Translations under genes and position numbers: made by a program | In this document: positions 39,079-52,390 of the stretch, piece after piece | Layout of the letters: each line of letters begins with the position of its first letter | Numbering within the stretch: the first letter of the stretch is position 1 | Notes under the pieces: model-generated | The model's input: the letters and a program-made list of their open reading frames with translations, nothing else | Told to the model about the DNA's origin: nothing | The model's database searches: none | NCBI GenBank assembly: GCA_949358305.1 | Contig: OX442314.1 | Coordinates: 11,711,060 to 11,775,059, forward strand | Direction of reading: 5' to 3' | DNA: 64,000 bases | DNA from: Strigamia acuminata | Lineage: Eukaryota; Arthropoda; Chilopoda; Geophilomorpha; Linotaeniidae

Positions 39079-42000
39079 TCACGCGTAATAACTAGGTGAA
39101 ACCAAAAGATCAGTAAGAACCGCTAATTGATCGTCGGAGAATTTAAGCTTGTGATCACGCCAATTGTCATGGTGAGTCCGACGAAAATTAGACAATGTTT
39201 TCTTTATAGTGAGCTGCAATTTAAATTCAGAAAAATTAAAAAAAATTCACTATCAATAAATAAATCGATGAATAACTCACAGGAATGGGTTGAGGATCGT
39301 TTAGATGATCGCCAAGGATCATTAGAATGTCAGGAATTTCTTCAGGGACGTCGTAGGGATTAGCATTTACATAAGCGCACAATCCTAAAATCCCAGCGTG
39401 GCATTGTATTACCGCTTCCGGTAAAATAGGTGTTTTACGGTCTCGAACGACCAACTTCTTAGAGCATTTCGTTTTGAATATTTTCTACAAAATTTGTTTT
39501 AGTCAATTTTAAATATTTTAACCACAAAATTTCTCAATCTCACTAATCCATCATACCGGTAGTTACAAAATTAACGCTAGTATGATGAATTTGGGTTTGT
39601 AAATCGAGAAAAATGATTAATTTAATTTATTACCAATAAATCTTTGTTGAATTTAATGAATTCACAATGAAAGAATCCACCCATAGTCACTCCCGCCATT
39701 TCACGAACCTGTCAACGAATTATAATCAACATTTTTTAAAAATCGCTCAATATTTTTCGCACCTCCACTCGTTCATCTTCCAACAAAGTCAAAATAACTA
39801 GACGAATCTGCGCAACTAAATCGTTGCTCTTCAATATTTGAAAAAGGTTACAAAATACCATCACTTGAAGGTACGAAAGACACGAGGCCCGTGCGCGCCA
39901 CGAAACACTTTTAGTTATCTAATAACACAAAATTAATCAATTGTCAGTAAATAAAAATATCAGCAAAAATTAAATTTCTAATTGCCTGAAGGACAGTAGC
40001 GATAGCAACTTCTATATTAATCGGTGTAAGATACGCTTGACCTAAACACGCGATAGTCAACATACAATCTTGTTTTAATTCTTCGTCATTGTCGTTGCTT
40101 TCCATTTGACACAACTAAAACGCGGGAAAAAAATTGTTATTATAATAAATCCAAATTCCAAATAGATTTAAACAAACCATCGGTAGAAATTTAAAAAATT
40201 CCGGTGGCGCGGTGTACATTGCTCGCGTCACATTCCCGATTAACCATTTACAAACTGAAACAAAATAAAATATAAAATAAAAATATTTAAAAAATTAAAA
40301 ATTTCCCAACCTGTTTTCATAAGAGCCAACGCAGTTTTCCTCTCTGCCGATTCACAACAATTGATAGTTAAATTTTTATGCACATCACCAGAAGATGTAA
40401 CCGTACCATCAATAGGCACCGAATTATTCCCCGAAGTGTCTAAATCGGACGCCGAATTGCCATTTATTTCAGACTCCAAAATCGCCAGCTGCGGCAAAAC
40501 TTCCGACACAAACTGAGACCTTCGCGGGCACTTATTCGACAGACTGTTCGGCAAATTCACATCCATCAGAAATATATTTGTCAAAACGCTGTTTTTAAAA
40601 ATCAAAAAATAGAATAAAATTAATTTAAAAAATAAAATAAAATCGATTAACTCGCCTTCCTATTCGAACACGAACATTTTGAAACGGATGGGTTAAATAA
40701 GGCTTTAAATAATCCAAAAGACGATGAAGTAATTCGGAAACTCGCCATTCCTGTTGCGCGATTCCTCCCTGCAGTACGTACAAACGACTACACAAACAAA
40801 TAATAAATAAATAAATAAATAAATAGATAAATACAAACAAAATTGATCTCAACTCGCCTGGATTCGACGAACGAGCCTTCGGCCGCTCTCATGGGTTCCT
40901 CCATCAACAATTCCATCAACCAATGAAGACGATTGGGATCGCCACTTTCCTGATAATTAAATTTAATTAAATTTTCAATTTCTTTTGGACTAAAATATAA
41001 AATACTAACCGAAGCAGTTGCGATGCACGTCCCCCAATCGCCGACAGTTTCAACGGTGACTTTTCTCAACGCCGTTCTTAAAACCGGAACCAACATTTCG
41101 CGCATGACTTCCACCATTTCGAACGGCCAATGTTTACTTCCACGGACTAAGCCGGCGATGATTTCCGCCGCGCATCGCTGACTACTTTCTTGCGACTCTG
41201 ATACCAATCTCTCCAAGTGTGGATGAAAGAGAGACAGAAAACTGACGCCGTAGTTTCGAAATAATCCCTATAAACGAAACAAAATAAAACAAAAAATTTT
41301 TTTTTTTGAAAATGTCGTTCAGAATAGTTACTTTGAACAGAACAAATCGTTTGGCATCAAATTTGTCTTTTCCTTTGCGATCTTCGAGAGACAAAAACGA
41401 AATCCACTGTCGAATGTTCGTCTCTTGTTGGAAAAACTCGAATAAAACTGCCTCTTCAGGTGAGAAATCACTCAAACTCCTTGTAACTGTTGGTTGGTCG
41501 GAAAATGGAGAATAAACTAAAGTCGGCCTAAATTTGTTTTAAATAAAATAAAATTTTACATAATTGATTTAATGTTTTATTATTTACAGCCGGCCCAAGG
41601 AGTGCGCCAACCACTCTCACTCTTAACATCGTTGTAACAAATGCATTTTAATGCACATTTGATGCAAAAAAATGAATTTTTTGATGCAAAAACAGACATT
41701 TAGAGACAAAAACTTGCCAAAATGTGTTTTTTATGAGGGAATTTGTTTTGGCTAAGCTCCTTGAGCCTTTTCTGGTTTTATTCACTCACTTCGGCCAGCA
41801 ATAGTATCCCACATGCGTCTTATTAACGAAAACCCGTTTTTCCCATTCTTCTTTAGTAAGTGGGCGATGTTTGTAATGATATTGAAGCCATTCGTTGTCT
41901 GGACGGTGACCAGGAGGCACTTTATCACCCTCTCCACTTTTGGCTAAACTCTTGTCAATTACGCCGGTCTCATTCACGGAATAAGGATTAATTTCAACTT

Positions 42001-45000
42001 TTTTGTGGGCTCTTTTCTGCTGCTTTAAAATCGCAGCGATCGTATTGATGGAAAGTTTGCGAACACTCAATGTTTCATGAATTAGATTTTGAGCAAAAAC
42101 TTTCACGGCGCACGCCGGAAGCGGAACATCGTGACGCATCAGCAAAGACAGCAAAACTAAGCCTAGATAATTATGGCGCCATCGTCTAAAAAGATAAAAA
42201 CAATTTAAATAACACTAAATAAACGAATAAAAACAACGTTTGACACTTACAGGCTGCCATTGCTAATTAAATTAACTATATTTTCAATTAAATTGTGGTA
42301 TAATCTGAAACAAAATAAAAAAAAACACAAAAAATATACGAAAAATCACTAAAAACATGAATTGTTTTCTTCTAAATTTGAATTAATTCATGTATACCGT
42401 AAACATTCAGAATTTTTTGTTTTTAGTTCTGTATCGGCTAATTTCAATTCGTCATCACTGGGAATGGATAAACTGCATTTTGGAAGCGAATTGTTCCACA
42501 TCAACATCGCACTTTCCGCGCACTTGTCTGTCGACTAACCGAAATAAAAATTTAAAAATTAAAATAAAATACATATTCAACATTTCCACTATTCTCACTT
42601 TCCACTCTATCGCCAGCGTTTCTAAATTCCTCTGAACTTGTTCGGACATTTCGTCCATTAACTTAATTATAGACGGTTTTTCAGAGTGCTGAGCTTTGAT
42701 CACAGCCGGCCATAACACATTCAAAGCCTTCCAATTGTGTTTCGTTAAAAACGACCGTGTTTTACTGCCTAAAATCACATACAACGCCCCCTACATAAAA
42801 AAACACGTTATCATTTAAACAAATTCAATAAATTCCTCATATACCTTAAACTGCTCGTGGGATATAGTATCATCATTACACAATAATGTTTCTACTTTAC
42901 TAACAAAACGAGTATAAGAAAAAGTAAACACTTGGAAAGCTCGGTTTAAAATCACTTGTGCTTTTGCTCGCACCTAAAAAATTAAAAATTAAAAATTAAA
43001 AATTAATTTTTTTTTCATTTTAACGTTGATATTTACTTCACTATAGTGACTAGTAGACAACAGTAGTAGATTAGACATAAGCTCTTCGTGAAACGGAGTG
43101 TATATGGTCTGGACTCTTTCCAAAACGCACATCTAGAAAAAAGACGGAGTCTTTTAATAAACAAGTAAATAATCCGAGAGAAAAGGTGAAGATATACTAC
43201 TTCGTGTTGCATTTGGGTTCTGTCTATCAACAGTGATCGAATGTGCTGTTTTTTGCCTAGCAACTTGAAATGAAAAATTAAATAAATTTTAATACACATT
43301 TTCCGATCGTTTTTCTCGTGTTTTACTTTGTTTTCCATCGATTTCTTAGCGAAATGAAAACTTTTCCAACGAGCTTCGAAATCCTCCTTATTAATTCCAA
43401 GATAAAATAGCAGCTGCTGATATATCTAATTTAAAATAAATAAATAATTAAATTAAATTTTTAAAAACTCAAATTTGTTCATCAATCAAACCTGAATAAT
43501 TTGGAATAAAGACTTCGTGTCGTCTTCCGACGTGCTCAAGACAAATTCTAACAATTTGTTAATAACACGAGCTATTTCTTTTCGAACATGGCCGCCGCCT
43601 TCCAATTTCAACCCCTCGGAGTCCATGCTGAAGGTGTGCGGTGTGTATTTGAGTGTAACTCGACTCTCGACCCTAAAATAAATTTAAAAAAATTAACATC
43701 TAACCACGAGTTTCACTCCAGACAGCTTACAATTTCATTGAATCTAATTCCCAGAGTGGCAATACCGCTCCAGCTCCCAGAATAAAGTCCAGAACGATCG
43801 ACAGTGATCGCTGCCTTTCCTCTCTTTTAATAAAAAAAAAAAAACATTTATTCATTACAAATTGAATTTTAAGTCTTTAAAATTTTACCTCGACATTGTT
43901 AATTCACCGTCAGCCACTTGTTCTAATTTTCTCAACTCTGGCACCAAAAAAGTGTGCAGTAATTCCCTGACCCACGCTTTCTCATCGCTGTTCGGTATGT
44001 GCCATTTCAAGTTCAATTCGTTCACATCGCCAGACTTTCCCCAATCCTAAATTTCAGATTAAATTAAATAAACATTTAAATCGATTTAAATTGCATTTTA
44101 CTCGGATTGGCAAATATTGGGACATCGGTTGGTCGAAATCTTCAGTCGTGCTGCGAAATTCCACCGGTGCCACGAGGGTCAATGCTTTCAATATGTGTCG
44201 CAGTATTGCGTGAGACAATAAATATCCCGGTTTGCTGGTCAAATGAAGAGTGCGGTGTAATACTTCAACGAGGATATCTTTGTATTTCAGTAATTCCTGA
44301 CCATTACAGCGAACAATCTGAACCGAATTTTATAATTAATTAAATTAAATTAAATTAAATAAACGAAATATTTAATCAAAACGAGTAAAAACCTCCGAAA
44401 GAAGCAGCATACTGAACAATAATTCTGTATCGAGCATTTCTTCTTTCAACACTTCTTCGGCGGCACTCAAACTCAAAATGGTTCTGCAGATTACAGGTAA
44501 AAATACTTTCAAAGCCAATTCCGGCTTGACCTAAAAATAAAAATAAAAAATAAAAATATTTTTTAAAAAAATTAATTAATTCAATTTGCCTTTGAAGCGG
44601 CTCGGCACATGTTCGCGGCTAATCGTCCCGACACTTTAGTTTCTAAAACACGTCCACAAATGAAAGACTCAAGTTTCGACAACGCAAATCGATAAATTTC
44701 AGACGAGCATTGCATGAGCATAGCGGTAAATGTCGACGTTAAAACAACAGCCAACATGCTTTCTTCAGAATTCATTTTTTCCGTATCCCTATCCAGACGC
44801 GTTGTATGTTCCAACGAACTGTTTTCAATCAGAGCGAAGCATCTAAAACAATAAAAATTCGTTATGAAACAAAAAAAATCACAATTTTTATTTAAAACAT
44901 CGTTCACCTGTCCATAAATTGTAACAAAAAATCTTCAAATTCACGAGTTGCCAAGCATAATTCCTCTTCCCGCTAAAAATACAACATTTAATTATTTTCC

Positions 45001-48000
45001 CAATCATTTATCTCCTTAAACTGACCTCCGTTAACTTGAGATTTTCGCACGCAACGGCGGAAGAACAATCGACGAGCGGCACCAACGTAACAAATGCAAA
45101 AATAAACTGAAACGTCACCTGGTAAAAAAAATAAAATAAAAACAAACGTTTAATTTCTCCTTCAGCAACAAATTGCGCGTCATCACCATGCATTTTTTGA
45201 AATCATTCGGATCTATTCCCGGCAAACTACACAAAAGAAGTGGAATAACGTGAGCGGGTCCTTCGGGAAAATTATCACCGCCCCTGACCAAAGAGCGTGA
45301 AACGGACACAAAACAGTGCATTGTAGCGATCAAACGGTGAGGTTCGGTGAGTGTCTCCAACGCCGGATACAACCTAAATTTTAAAAACAAACATTTATTA
45401 TATTTATAATTAAATTTAAATTCCTAATTCTTTTCGGACCGTTCCAATAACGACGGAATCACCGACTTGGGCTTCAGAATTGAGAGATACTGCATGGCGT
45501 TTGCAGAATAAAGAGACCCAGTTTTACTAAACATTGCTAAAAGAACACACGCCTTGATACTTTCAACAAATTCGTCGACATCATTGTCAGTAAGACAATG
45601 ACTCTTTGGAATACTCTGTTCCCAACTCGGTTTTTTGTAACGTTCTCTAAAAACAAATAAAAAATCATCATTATAACTCATAGAAATTAATTTAATTATT
45701 TATTTACTTGTGTAATCTATTCACTAAAGACGCCGGGAGTTTGTATAACATTCGTTGTAGCTTGATCTAAAGATTAAATCATTTGTAACGTTCAATATTC
45801 AATAATTCTTTTGTTTTAAAAAAAAACTTACATTCCATCGCCCGTTATTCGATGGATGGTAATACGATTCAATCGCTTTAAATAATTTTGTTAGATTTTG
45901 TTGACAACTACTGCCACCTCCCTAGAAATTCGTAATTCCACCATTTACTCGTCAAAAAATTCACATTTTTGTAAATATTTAATCAATAAATTACCAGCAT
46001 AGCAATGATAAAATTTACTGCAGATGTCACTTCAAAAGCATTTCCCAATCGGCCTATTTGCAACAAGCAGGATCCAACCGGGAGATTGAAAGACCTTAGT
46101 AATTTAGTAAATATCTGCAAAAATAATAAATTAAAATTAAAATAAATTCCAATTTCATTTTATTTCTCTACCATTGGAATATGGGGTTCCCAATCGATGA
46201 ACCCGATTGTATCCATCGCGAGCCGGGACACGAGCCAAATAAGAGTCTAAACAAAGCACACGATTAATTTCAGGTTTCTCGTTTCTAAGTTATCATCTCG
46301 TACATGTTCCCAAGTTGGACAATTGTGCGCCAATCGCCATAGATCCATGACGTCGGAAAACCACAGTCTATTAAATTATCATTAATTATTTATTATTTTA
46401 CGAGAAATACCGTTGCTAATTTACTTGAAGCCTTTATCGTGATGTTCGGGGGGCAAAAGGGTTGGTAAAAAAAGCTCAAAATAATTCATCGCCCTCAAAA
46501 CTGTCACATCAAACGGACATAACAGTTGCCGCCATTCGACCAACATTTCACTCGTCGCTGCGAGTGGGAAATATCTTTAAAAACAAAATTAAAATATAAA
46601 ATTTTGTTGTTTTTTTAATTTTTTAATTAAAATTCACTTACGGTCTACATAATCGTATTAGGCTTTTCAGTGTGGACACGATGGACCTGCAGAAATATTT
46701 TAAGAAATCGATAAATAAAAATTTATTTTAAAATTAAAAAATTAAAAATAAACGACAAATATCAAAGCAGAAAAAGTAAGAGTTGTGAACTGCAACAAAT
46801 TGGTCTGGATGAGATCACTATAAAATATTCCATCAACTGAATTTATTCAATTTTTTAAAAAACAAAAAAAAAAATAATAATTTGTATTAATTCAGCTGAA
46901 AAACCTCCGTGAGCTCAAACAATAATTTCTTACAACTTTTTTGTTTTTATTTAAAAAATCTCTTTTTTTTCCGTTTAAAAACCACCGAACTAAACCAAAC
47001 AAAACGTCTTTTCTATTTACTTAAAGCAGGAAATATGAAGCCAAACAAAAAAGTGCAATAGAGCGCTAATAATTAAACGATTGACACATTTCTCAGCGAG
47101 AAAATAGCAAACTAACACGATGTAAATGGCCGTTATTTATATACCTCTTTCCATCCACATTAGCCATTATTGACGTCCACTTCTGCTGCAAGTTTAAGTC
47201 TTGCATCAACGACAAAACATCTAAACTGTTGACGCCGAGACTTCTCCTACACAATAATAATAAAAAGCTAATTTGTCACTAAAATTACGTACGCATGACG
47301 TCACATCCACGAACAATCTGTTGCCACAACCCCAAAACACGACTGTGCAACGAGCCTACTGTAAGTAATCACGTACAAATCTTGTAAAATTACAATTTAA
47401 ACATAATTGTGCATCTAATCATGCTCTAATCCACCATTACTCACCCAACCTCCAATTAAACCTTCCCTAAAAGTGTAAAAACATCCAAAAAAAGAAAGAA
47501 AAACAACCAAAAACACCACTTTTTGTGCGCCGTGTGCATTCACAAACATACCCGGGGAACAAAATCAAGTTGTGCGGTTCGTATTGCGAATACGCCACTC
47601 GTTCGTAAAGTATATACAAAGGTCTCCATTCTAGCTGCAGCTCTTCCGGTGATATCAATTCACGTTTTCTGCCAAACAAAAATACACACAGTTCATTGAT
47701 TTTTTTTCCAGAAATTAAAACAATTTCATTACTTTAACAGCGCAACTAAAATCTGCGCGTAAATCTGCACTAGGGTTAATTCTGAATCCGGTGTGACAAC
47801 TAATTCGTAGAAAACTTTGATAAAGGCTACGTGGTCTTCTTTTGAGAATTTTCGTCCATAAAGGCAGATGTAACTGTGAGAGAAAAAGAAGAAAAATATT
47901 TTTTTTAAATTATAAAATAATTTTCTAAGAAGTTTTTGTTTTTTTGTTTGGTAATTACGCACTCGGATAATCGATGCGCCCAATGGAGGCAACCGGGTCT

Positions 48001-48156
48001 GAAATCTTTTAGCAAAACGGCTCGTCCTAAATTCGCTTTGATTTCTGCGAGTTGTACATTAGAATCGTCGTCCAATCTGTCAGCATACGGAAGTAATCTG
48101 CTGTAGACTAATTCTTTTTGCGGTTTAAAGCCCAGGCAGTCCTCTCTCTCTGCCAT
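39079..48156 (-). CDS. PSME4: Proteasome activator complex subunit 4 (PA200)
   Basis: A gene of roughly 35 short exons on the minus strand reads through in frame by family similarity from [10 protein letters not shown] at 48,156 to the stop at 39,079-39,081. PA200 is a HEAT/ARM-repeat solenoid that caps the 20S proteasome and promotes ATP- and ubiquitin-independent degradation of peptides and acetylated histones. Conserved blocks seen in order include [199 protein letters not shown] and [14 protein letters not shown]. The C-terminus SPSYYA keeps the HbYX-type tail that opens the 20S gate. The start is set by the family; an in-frame ATG lies 39 bp upstream. A 102-bp exon at 47,145-47,246 is extra relative to vertebrates. 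An AATAAA lies just after the stop (39,069-39,074 on the complement). Confidence 0.95.
47145..47246 (-). CDS. PSME4: Candidate cassette exon of PSME4 (34 codons)
   Basis: The exon has a good acceptor (TGTGTAG|G) and donor (AG|GTATAT) and is phase 2 at both ends, as are the exons before (ending 47,552) and after (starting 46,686). Including it inserts 34 residues (core [16 protein letters not shown]). Skipping it gives [18 protein letters not shown], which has the same length as the vertebrate FPNSVENILKTLVKSCRP. It may be alternatively spliced or lineage-specific. Confidence 0.6.
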
Positions 48157-48403
48157 CTTGCGACTACCGTTCGGATGGCTCGTGTTTGCTCGCAATCCCG
48201 CTTTTATCTAGTGAAAACTGCAATATTTTTTGCAACTTGTGATGACTCGATGCTTACGGTGGTCGCCACATTGGTTTGAGTTGAAAACAATGTAAGTGAT
48301 GTTCTGATTGGTCGATTAAAAATGGGGACCAATGGCAACCTTCGATTTAAATGGTTAAAGAGACCTCTTTCGAGGTCGTTGTTGAACTAATGCAAAACAG
48401 AAC
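48157..48403. promoter_or_regulatory. Divergent promoter between PSME4 and acylphosphatase 1
   Basis: The 247 bp between the two start codons contain three CCAAT/ATTGG boxes (ATTGG near 48,270 and 48,307; CCAAT at 48,329), the spacing and number expected for NF-Y-driven bidirectional promoters. No TATA box is obvious. Confidence 0.55.
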
Positions 48404-48985
48404 ATGAGCGCGTTAAACACGTTTCATTTGTTTTCACGCAGTTGCATCAATAGTGGAAGTTTGAATTTGTTTTATGGGATAATTATTCATTCTTTCTCGC
48501 AAGCTTCTGCTGTAAAAATGTTGTCGGTTGATTATGAGGTGTTTGGTAAAGTGCAAGGTATTGGAATGAAAATAAAAATATTTTAAAAATATTAAAATTT
48601 TTGTTTTATTTTTTCAGGTGTGTTTTTCAGAAAGGTAAAATTAATTTATTCGGATTTAAATGAGACGAGATTATTAATTCATTTGCGATAAATTTGTAGT
48701 ACACGCAACAGAAAGCGAAGGAATTAGGTCTGACCGGTTGGGTGAGAAATACGAGTCAAGGAACGGTTGTGGGTCAATTAGAAGGCGAGAACTCCGAAGT
48801 GTCAAAAATGTAATGTTTCCTCTTCCATCTTAATCGCAATCGTAATGCCAATCGTGCGCAACTGTTTCAGGAAACATTGGCTGCAAAATGTTGGGAGCCC
48901 GCATTCAAGGATTGATAAATGTGAATTTAAAGGCGAAAAAGAAATATCAAAAACAAATTTTAAGAAATTTGTAATCAAAGAATGA
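48404..48985 (+). CDS. Acylphosphatase, active-type paralogue
   Basis: Four exons (48,404-48,557, 48,618-48,634, 48,700-48,809, 48,871-48,985). The enzyme hydrolyses the carboxyl-phosphate bond of acylphosphates such as 1,3-bisphosphoglycerate. The domain begins at MLSVDYEVFGKVQG (ATG 48,518). The phosphate loop GKVQGVFFRK contains the catalytic arginine, and GWVRNTSQGTV contains the catalytic asparagine. An upstream in-frame ATG at 48,404 adds 38 residues rich in Ser and hydrophobics, which could be a mitochondrial presequence or simply 5' leader. From the internal start the protein is about 95 residues, the usual acylphosphatase length. The 17-bp second exon (VFFRK) is unusually small. A paralogue with the same four-exon structure follows on the same strand. 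Confidence 0.92.
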
Positions 48986-49491
48986 GCACAAGAAGCGAAC
49001 TATAAATCTAGAGGAACAGTTCCTACTCAAAACCAAATAAACATGTCGCATATTGACTGGAAATTGAGCACAAAAAGCATTTTTGGAATTTGACAACACA
49101 CTTAGTTACGAAGCTTCCCAATAGATGCCATGATTGTCTATTTGTAGACAAAATGATACGATATTTGCATGCATTTAAGAAAAAAAAATATTTATTTTAT
49201 TTATTTTAAATATGTAAATTTGATGAATAACCTCTTTTTATTTTGTACAGTATTAAATTCCCAAAAATGTTGTGTTCTTTTATGTATATTCCTGAGATTA
49301 AAAACCTTACTTTTGATTGAAAATAATATTTTCAATCGTCGTAACTGTAAAATAAAGTTTAAATAAATTAGCCCACTAAATTGGTTCACGTTTGAAAGCT
49401 GCTTTGTATATATACACCTGCCCAAATGATCCAAAAATAGCAAGGATTCAGCCTCGTTTGACCGAGCAGACGAAGCGAAGTAGTTGGCAGT
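48986..49491. other. Spacer between the two acylphosphatase genes
   Basis: AT-rich 3' and 5' flank of the tandem pair. No exon is seen. An AATAAA is present near 49,036. Confidence 0.4.
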
Positions 49492-50537
49492 ATGGCGGGC
49501 ATAGGCATGGAGTTTTTAAGCGAATCGATGACTCCAACCATAACATATCACACCTCTCAATCGCACCAGTACACCACAAAAATCACCACGCCACAACAGA
49601 CATTGGTTTCGGTCGATTTCGAGGTTTTTGGTGGTGTTCAAGGTAAACATTTCAAAAAAAAATTACAAATAAGTTTTTTTATTAGGTTAAATACTAAAAT
49701 TATGGTAAATACTTGCTAGAAAATGAATAATTATAAGCGGGAAATATTTTTCAAAATAGATATCATCAAATACAAAAATAAAATCCAAGCATTCCAGCAC
49801 TTCTGCTTTTGGGCAGTTGACAATAGACAAATATAATAGTAGATAAGTGACATCACACTTGAACTATTCAAAGTTATTTTTATATAAAAATCTCTCTTAA
49901 ATCTCCATAAAACCCCCAGTTTGGCAATCTAACAATTTCCCTTCTTTAATTTTATTTAAATTTCTTTAAATTGGCATTTTAAAAAACAATTATTTTGGTG
50001 CAAATGTGTGAAACTGTTTAATAATTTCAATTCTTTTCTTTTTCTAGGTGTTTTCTTTTCTAAGGTAATTAATTTCACTCTTCTAATTCCAATTTATCAC
50101 TTAGCCTTCAACATCCTGTAGCAAATTAACACTAGAAATGCTAAATTTAGCTCCTATTTTTTTATAGTGGTGCATGTTTAGACATCATCTGTTATCACGT
50201 TTTACAGAGTTAACATTTAGTTGAGTTTATTTTTGTATTTTTATTTTTTAGTTCTGTTCTAATCAGGCTAGAACACTCGGGTTGAAAGGATGGGTGAGGA
50301 ATTCGCGAAAGGGAACCATTTTAGGAGTAATGCAAGGCCAGAAAGAAAGAGTTGATGAGATGTGAGTTGTTAATGAAGACGATAAACTTGTGTTTACATT
50401 TGTTTTCTTTTCTCGCCGGTAGGGCGATGTGGCTGAGATTGCAGGGAAGCCCCGGATGTAAGATTCAGGACTGCGTGTTCCGAAATTGGACCATAATCGA
50501 TGGGCATGATTTCAAAGAATTTCGTGTTTTGTATTAA
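49492..50537 (+). CDS. Acylphosphatase-like paralogue lacking the catalytic arginine
   Basis: Four exons (49,492-49,642, 50,048-50,064, 50,252-50,361, 50,423-50,537) give 130 residues. The intron positions and phases are identical to the upstream acylphosphatase, including the 17-bp second exon, so the pair arose by tandem duplication. Residues about 38-130 are the acylphosphatase fold: VSVDFEVFGGVQGVFFSK, then GLKGWVRNSRKGT and SPGCKIQDC. The arginine of the active-site loop (VFFRK in the neighbour) is serine here (VFFSK), while the catalytic asparagine of WVRN is kept. Loss of that arginine should abolish phosphate binding, so hydrolase activity is unlikely. A 37-residue Ser/Thr/Gln-rich N-terminal extension is new. 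The reading frame is intact and splice sites are good, so it is probably a functional gene with a changed role. Confidence 0.88.
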
Positions 50538-50724
50538 AAAGTGAAGATTTTTGGTTTTAAAATTAGATTTGACGAAGCATTTACGTCATTTTTAAAAATT
50601 AATTAATTAATTCTCGATCTTGCATTGTATGTTTTTCTCACACACGATGGAATTAAATTAAGTCTCACCCGTGATTTTGTTTTTAGTTTTTTAACGTTTT
50701 ATTACACAACGTGTACATGGATAA

Positions 50725-51869
50725 TCAACGGCAAGCGGCCATGATACCAGCGACACCTGCGGAGAAATTAAATAATTAAAAATTAAAATATTTGAGCGAA
50801 AAATCAGAAAATTTACTTTCAAAATCAATTTTTTCGGTGATGTTCTTCGTTTTAATGTTTTCTTCTTGATTGGTTACAAAAATCATGCCATTTTCGAGTT
50901 CTTTCCATCCATATTTAGTCATCCATTGCTTCAAAATAACATCTGCAACGATTTTATTCATAGTTTTATTTTATTATTATTATTATTTTTTAATTTTTTA
51001 AATTAATTTACCAGTAACACCACCCAGCAATTCCGTCAGCACCGTTTGTTCGATAGTTTGGTACGTAATTCCAACAACGTGGCAAATAACTGAAAATAAT
51101 AAAATAAAATAAATTAATTCAAATTAATTCAATTTCTTTTCAAAATTTTAAACAATTAACGCACATTTACGAATAGAATCTTCAAATCCTGAAATTCCAG
51201 CAATGACGTCAGGAGAATCTTGAATTGTCGTCTGAAAAGAATAAAATTAAAAATTAAAATTATAACAATTAATTTTAACGAAAATCCTTACCCAGAAATC
51301 TTTGAATCGACATACTTCTAACAAATGCGCCAAACTCATCACTTTTTGAATGGATTCATCTTCGAGCTACAAAATTAATTCAACTAATTCAAATTTTTCC
51401 ACCGATTAAATTAAATAAAACTAATAAACGCACATGAACTTGGTCAATTAAACATTTGCACAAAACAAAATCGGTGTGTGGTAAATTTGTCAATGCTTTT
51501 AGAAGAATTTGATTGACTACATTCATCTGGTAAAAACTCGGGTTAAACTGGTACCTGAAAAATGTGAAGAGAGTCTTTAGAAATCGCTTGTAATTAAAGA
51601 AAAGTGAAAGTAAACCATTACAATTTTAATACGGCTAAATTAGCTTCAAGATCGTATGTGTTTTCACGTGCTTGGACTTCAACATATTTTTCCAGTGTGG
51701 CAAGATTTTCAGGATTATAACTGTGAATTGAGAAGGAATAAATTCAAGTTTTTGGTTTGGTAAATTAGAAGGTATAAGTATATTGTCGTTTATGTTGTTA
51801 ATTAGGTGTTTACCGATCAATTCCTTTCAGCATCGATGCTACAGCTGTCCTCATCATTTCGGCCGACAT
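50725..51869 (-). CDS. EIF3K: Eukaryotic translation initiation factor 3 subunit K
   Basis: Eight exons on the minus strand (51,869-51,814, 51,720-51,622, 51,554-51,434, 51,366-51,292, 51,231-51,165, 51,089-51,012, 50,942-50,817, 50,756-50,725) give 217 residues, against 218 in human. The protein is a small PCI/winged-helix subunit of the eIF3 complex that helps recruit mRNA and the 40S subunit. Near-identical blocks to the family include LLKGID-type [78 protein letters not shown] and KIDFES. The start ATG is the only one that gives the family N-terminus. It is divergent to the cystatin gene and tail-to-tail with the second acylphosphatase (187 bp between stops). Confidence 0.96.
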
Positions 51870-52390
51870 CTTGAATCACGTTGCTACCTAGGTAACAGTT
51901 TATAAAACCCGAATACGGTTGTTCTAAAAGGTGAAAACTTGTACACCGTATATAGAAAATAAAAATTAAAAACGAATTCTTTTGATTTTTGGTTTAGTTT
52001 CAAGATAAAATTTTAACATTGAATATTAAAAAACATTTTTTTTGCGATTTTATTTAATTTTGGTAAAAATTTTGTTTTTGCTCTAATATCTAGAAAATTT
52101 GTTATATTTTAGACACATTTTTTTCAATTTTGGAAACAATTTCTATTTAGTATTCATTTAAAATAAAGATAATTATGTTGTCCGTTTTTTCCAGACTTCA
52201 AAAAAATATATTATGGAAATCTAATCAAATTTAGCGAACTCGTTGCATAATTTATTTAAAATGTCAATTTCACTTTCATCCTGAGGCAGAAATTCTTGGC
52301 CTTGAATAACCTGGGAATTGCGTCATAGACAATTTTCAAAACCCCCCTGACCCCTCCTATGTTTTTATTCTTTAAGTCACTCAAACAAAG
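51870..52390. promoter_or_regulatory. Divergent spacer between eIF3k and cystatin genes
   Basis: About 520 bp, AT-rich. It must hold both promoters; no clear box motif can be singled out. Confidence 0.35.
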
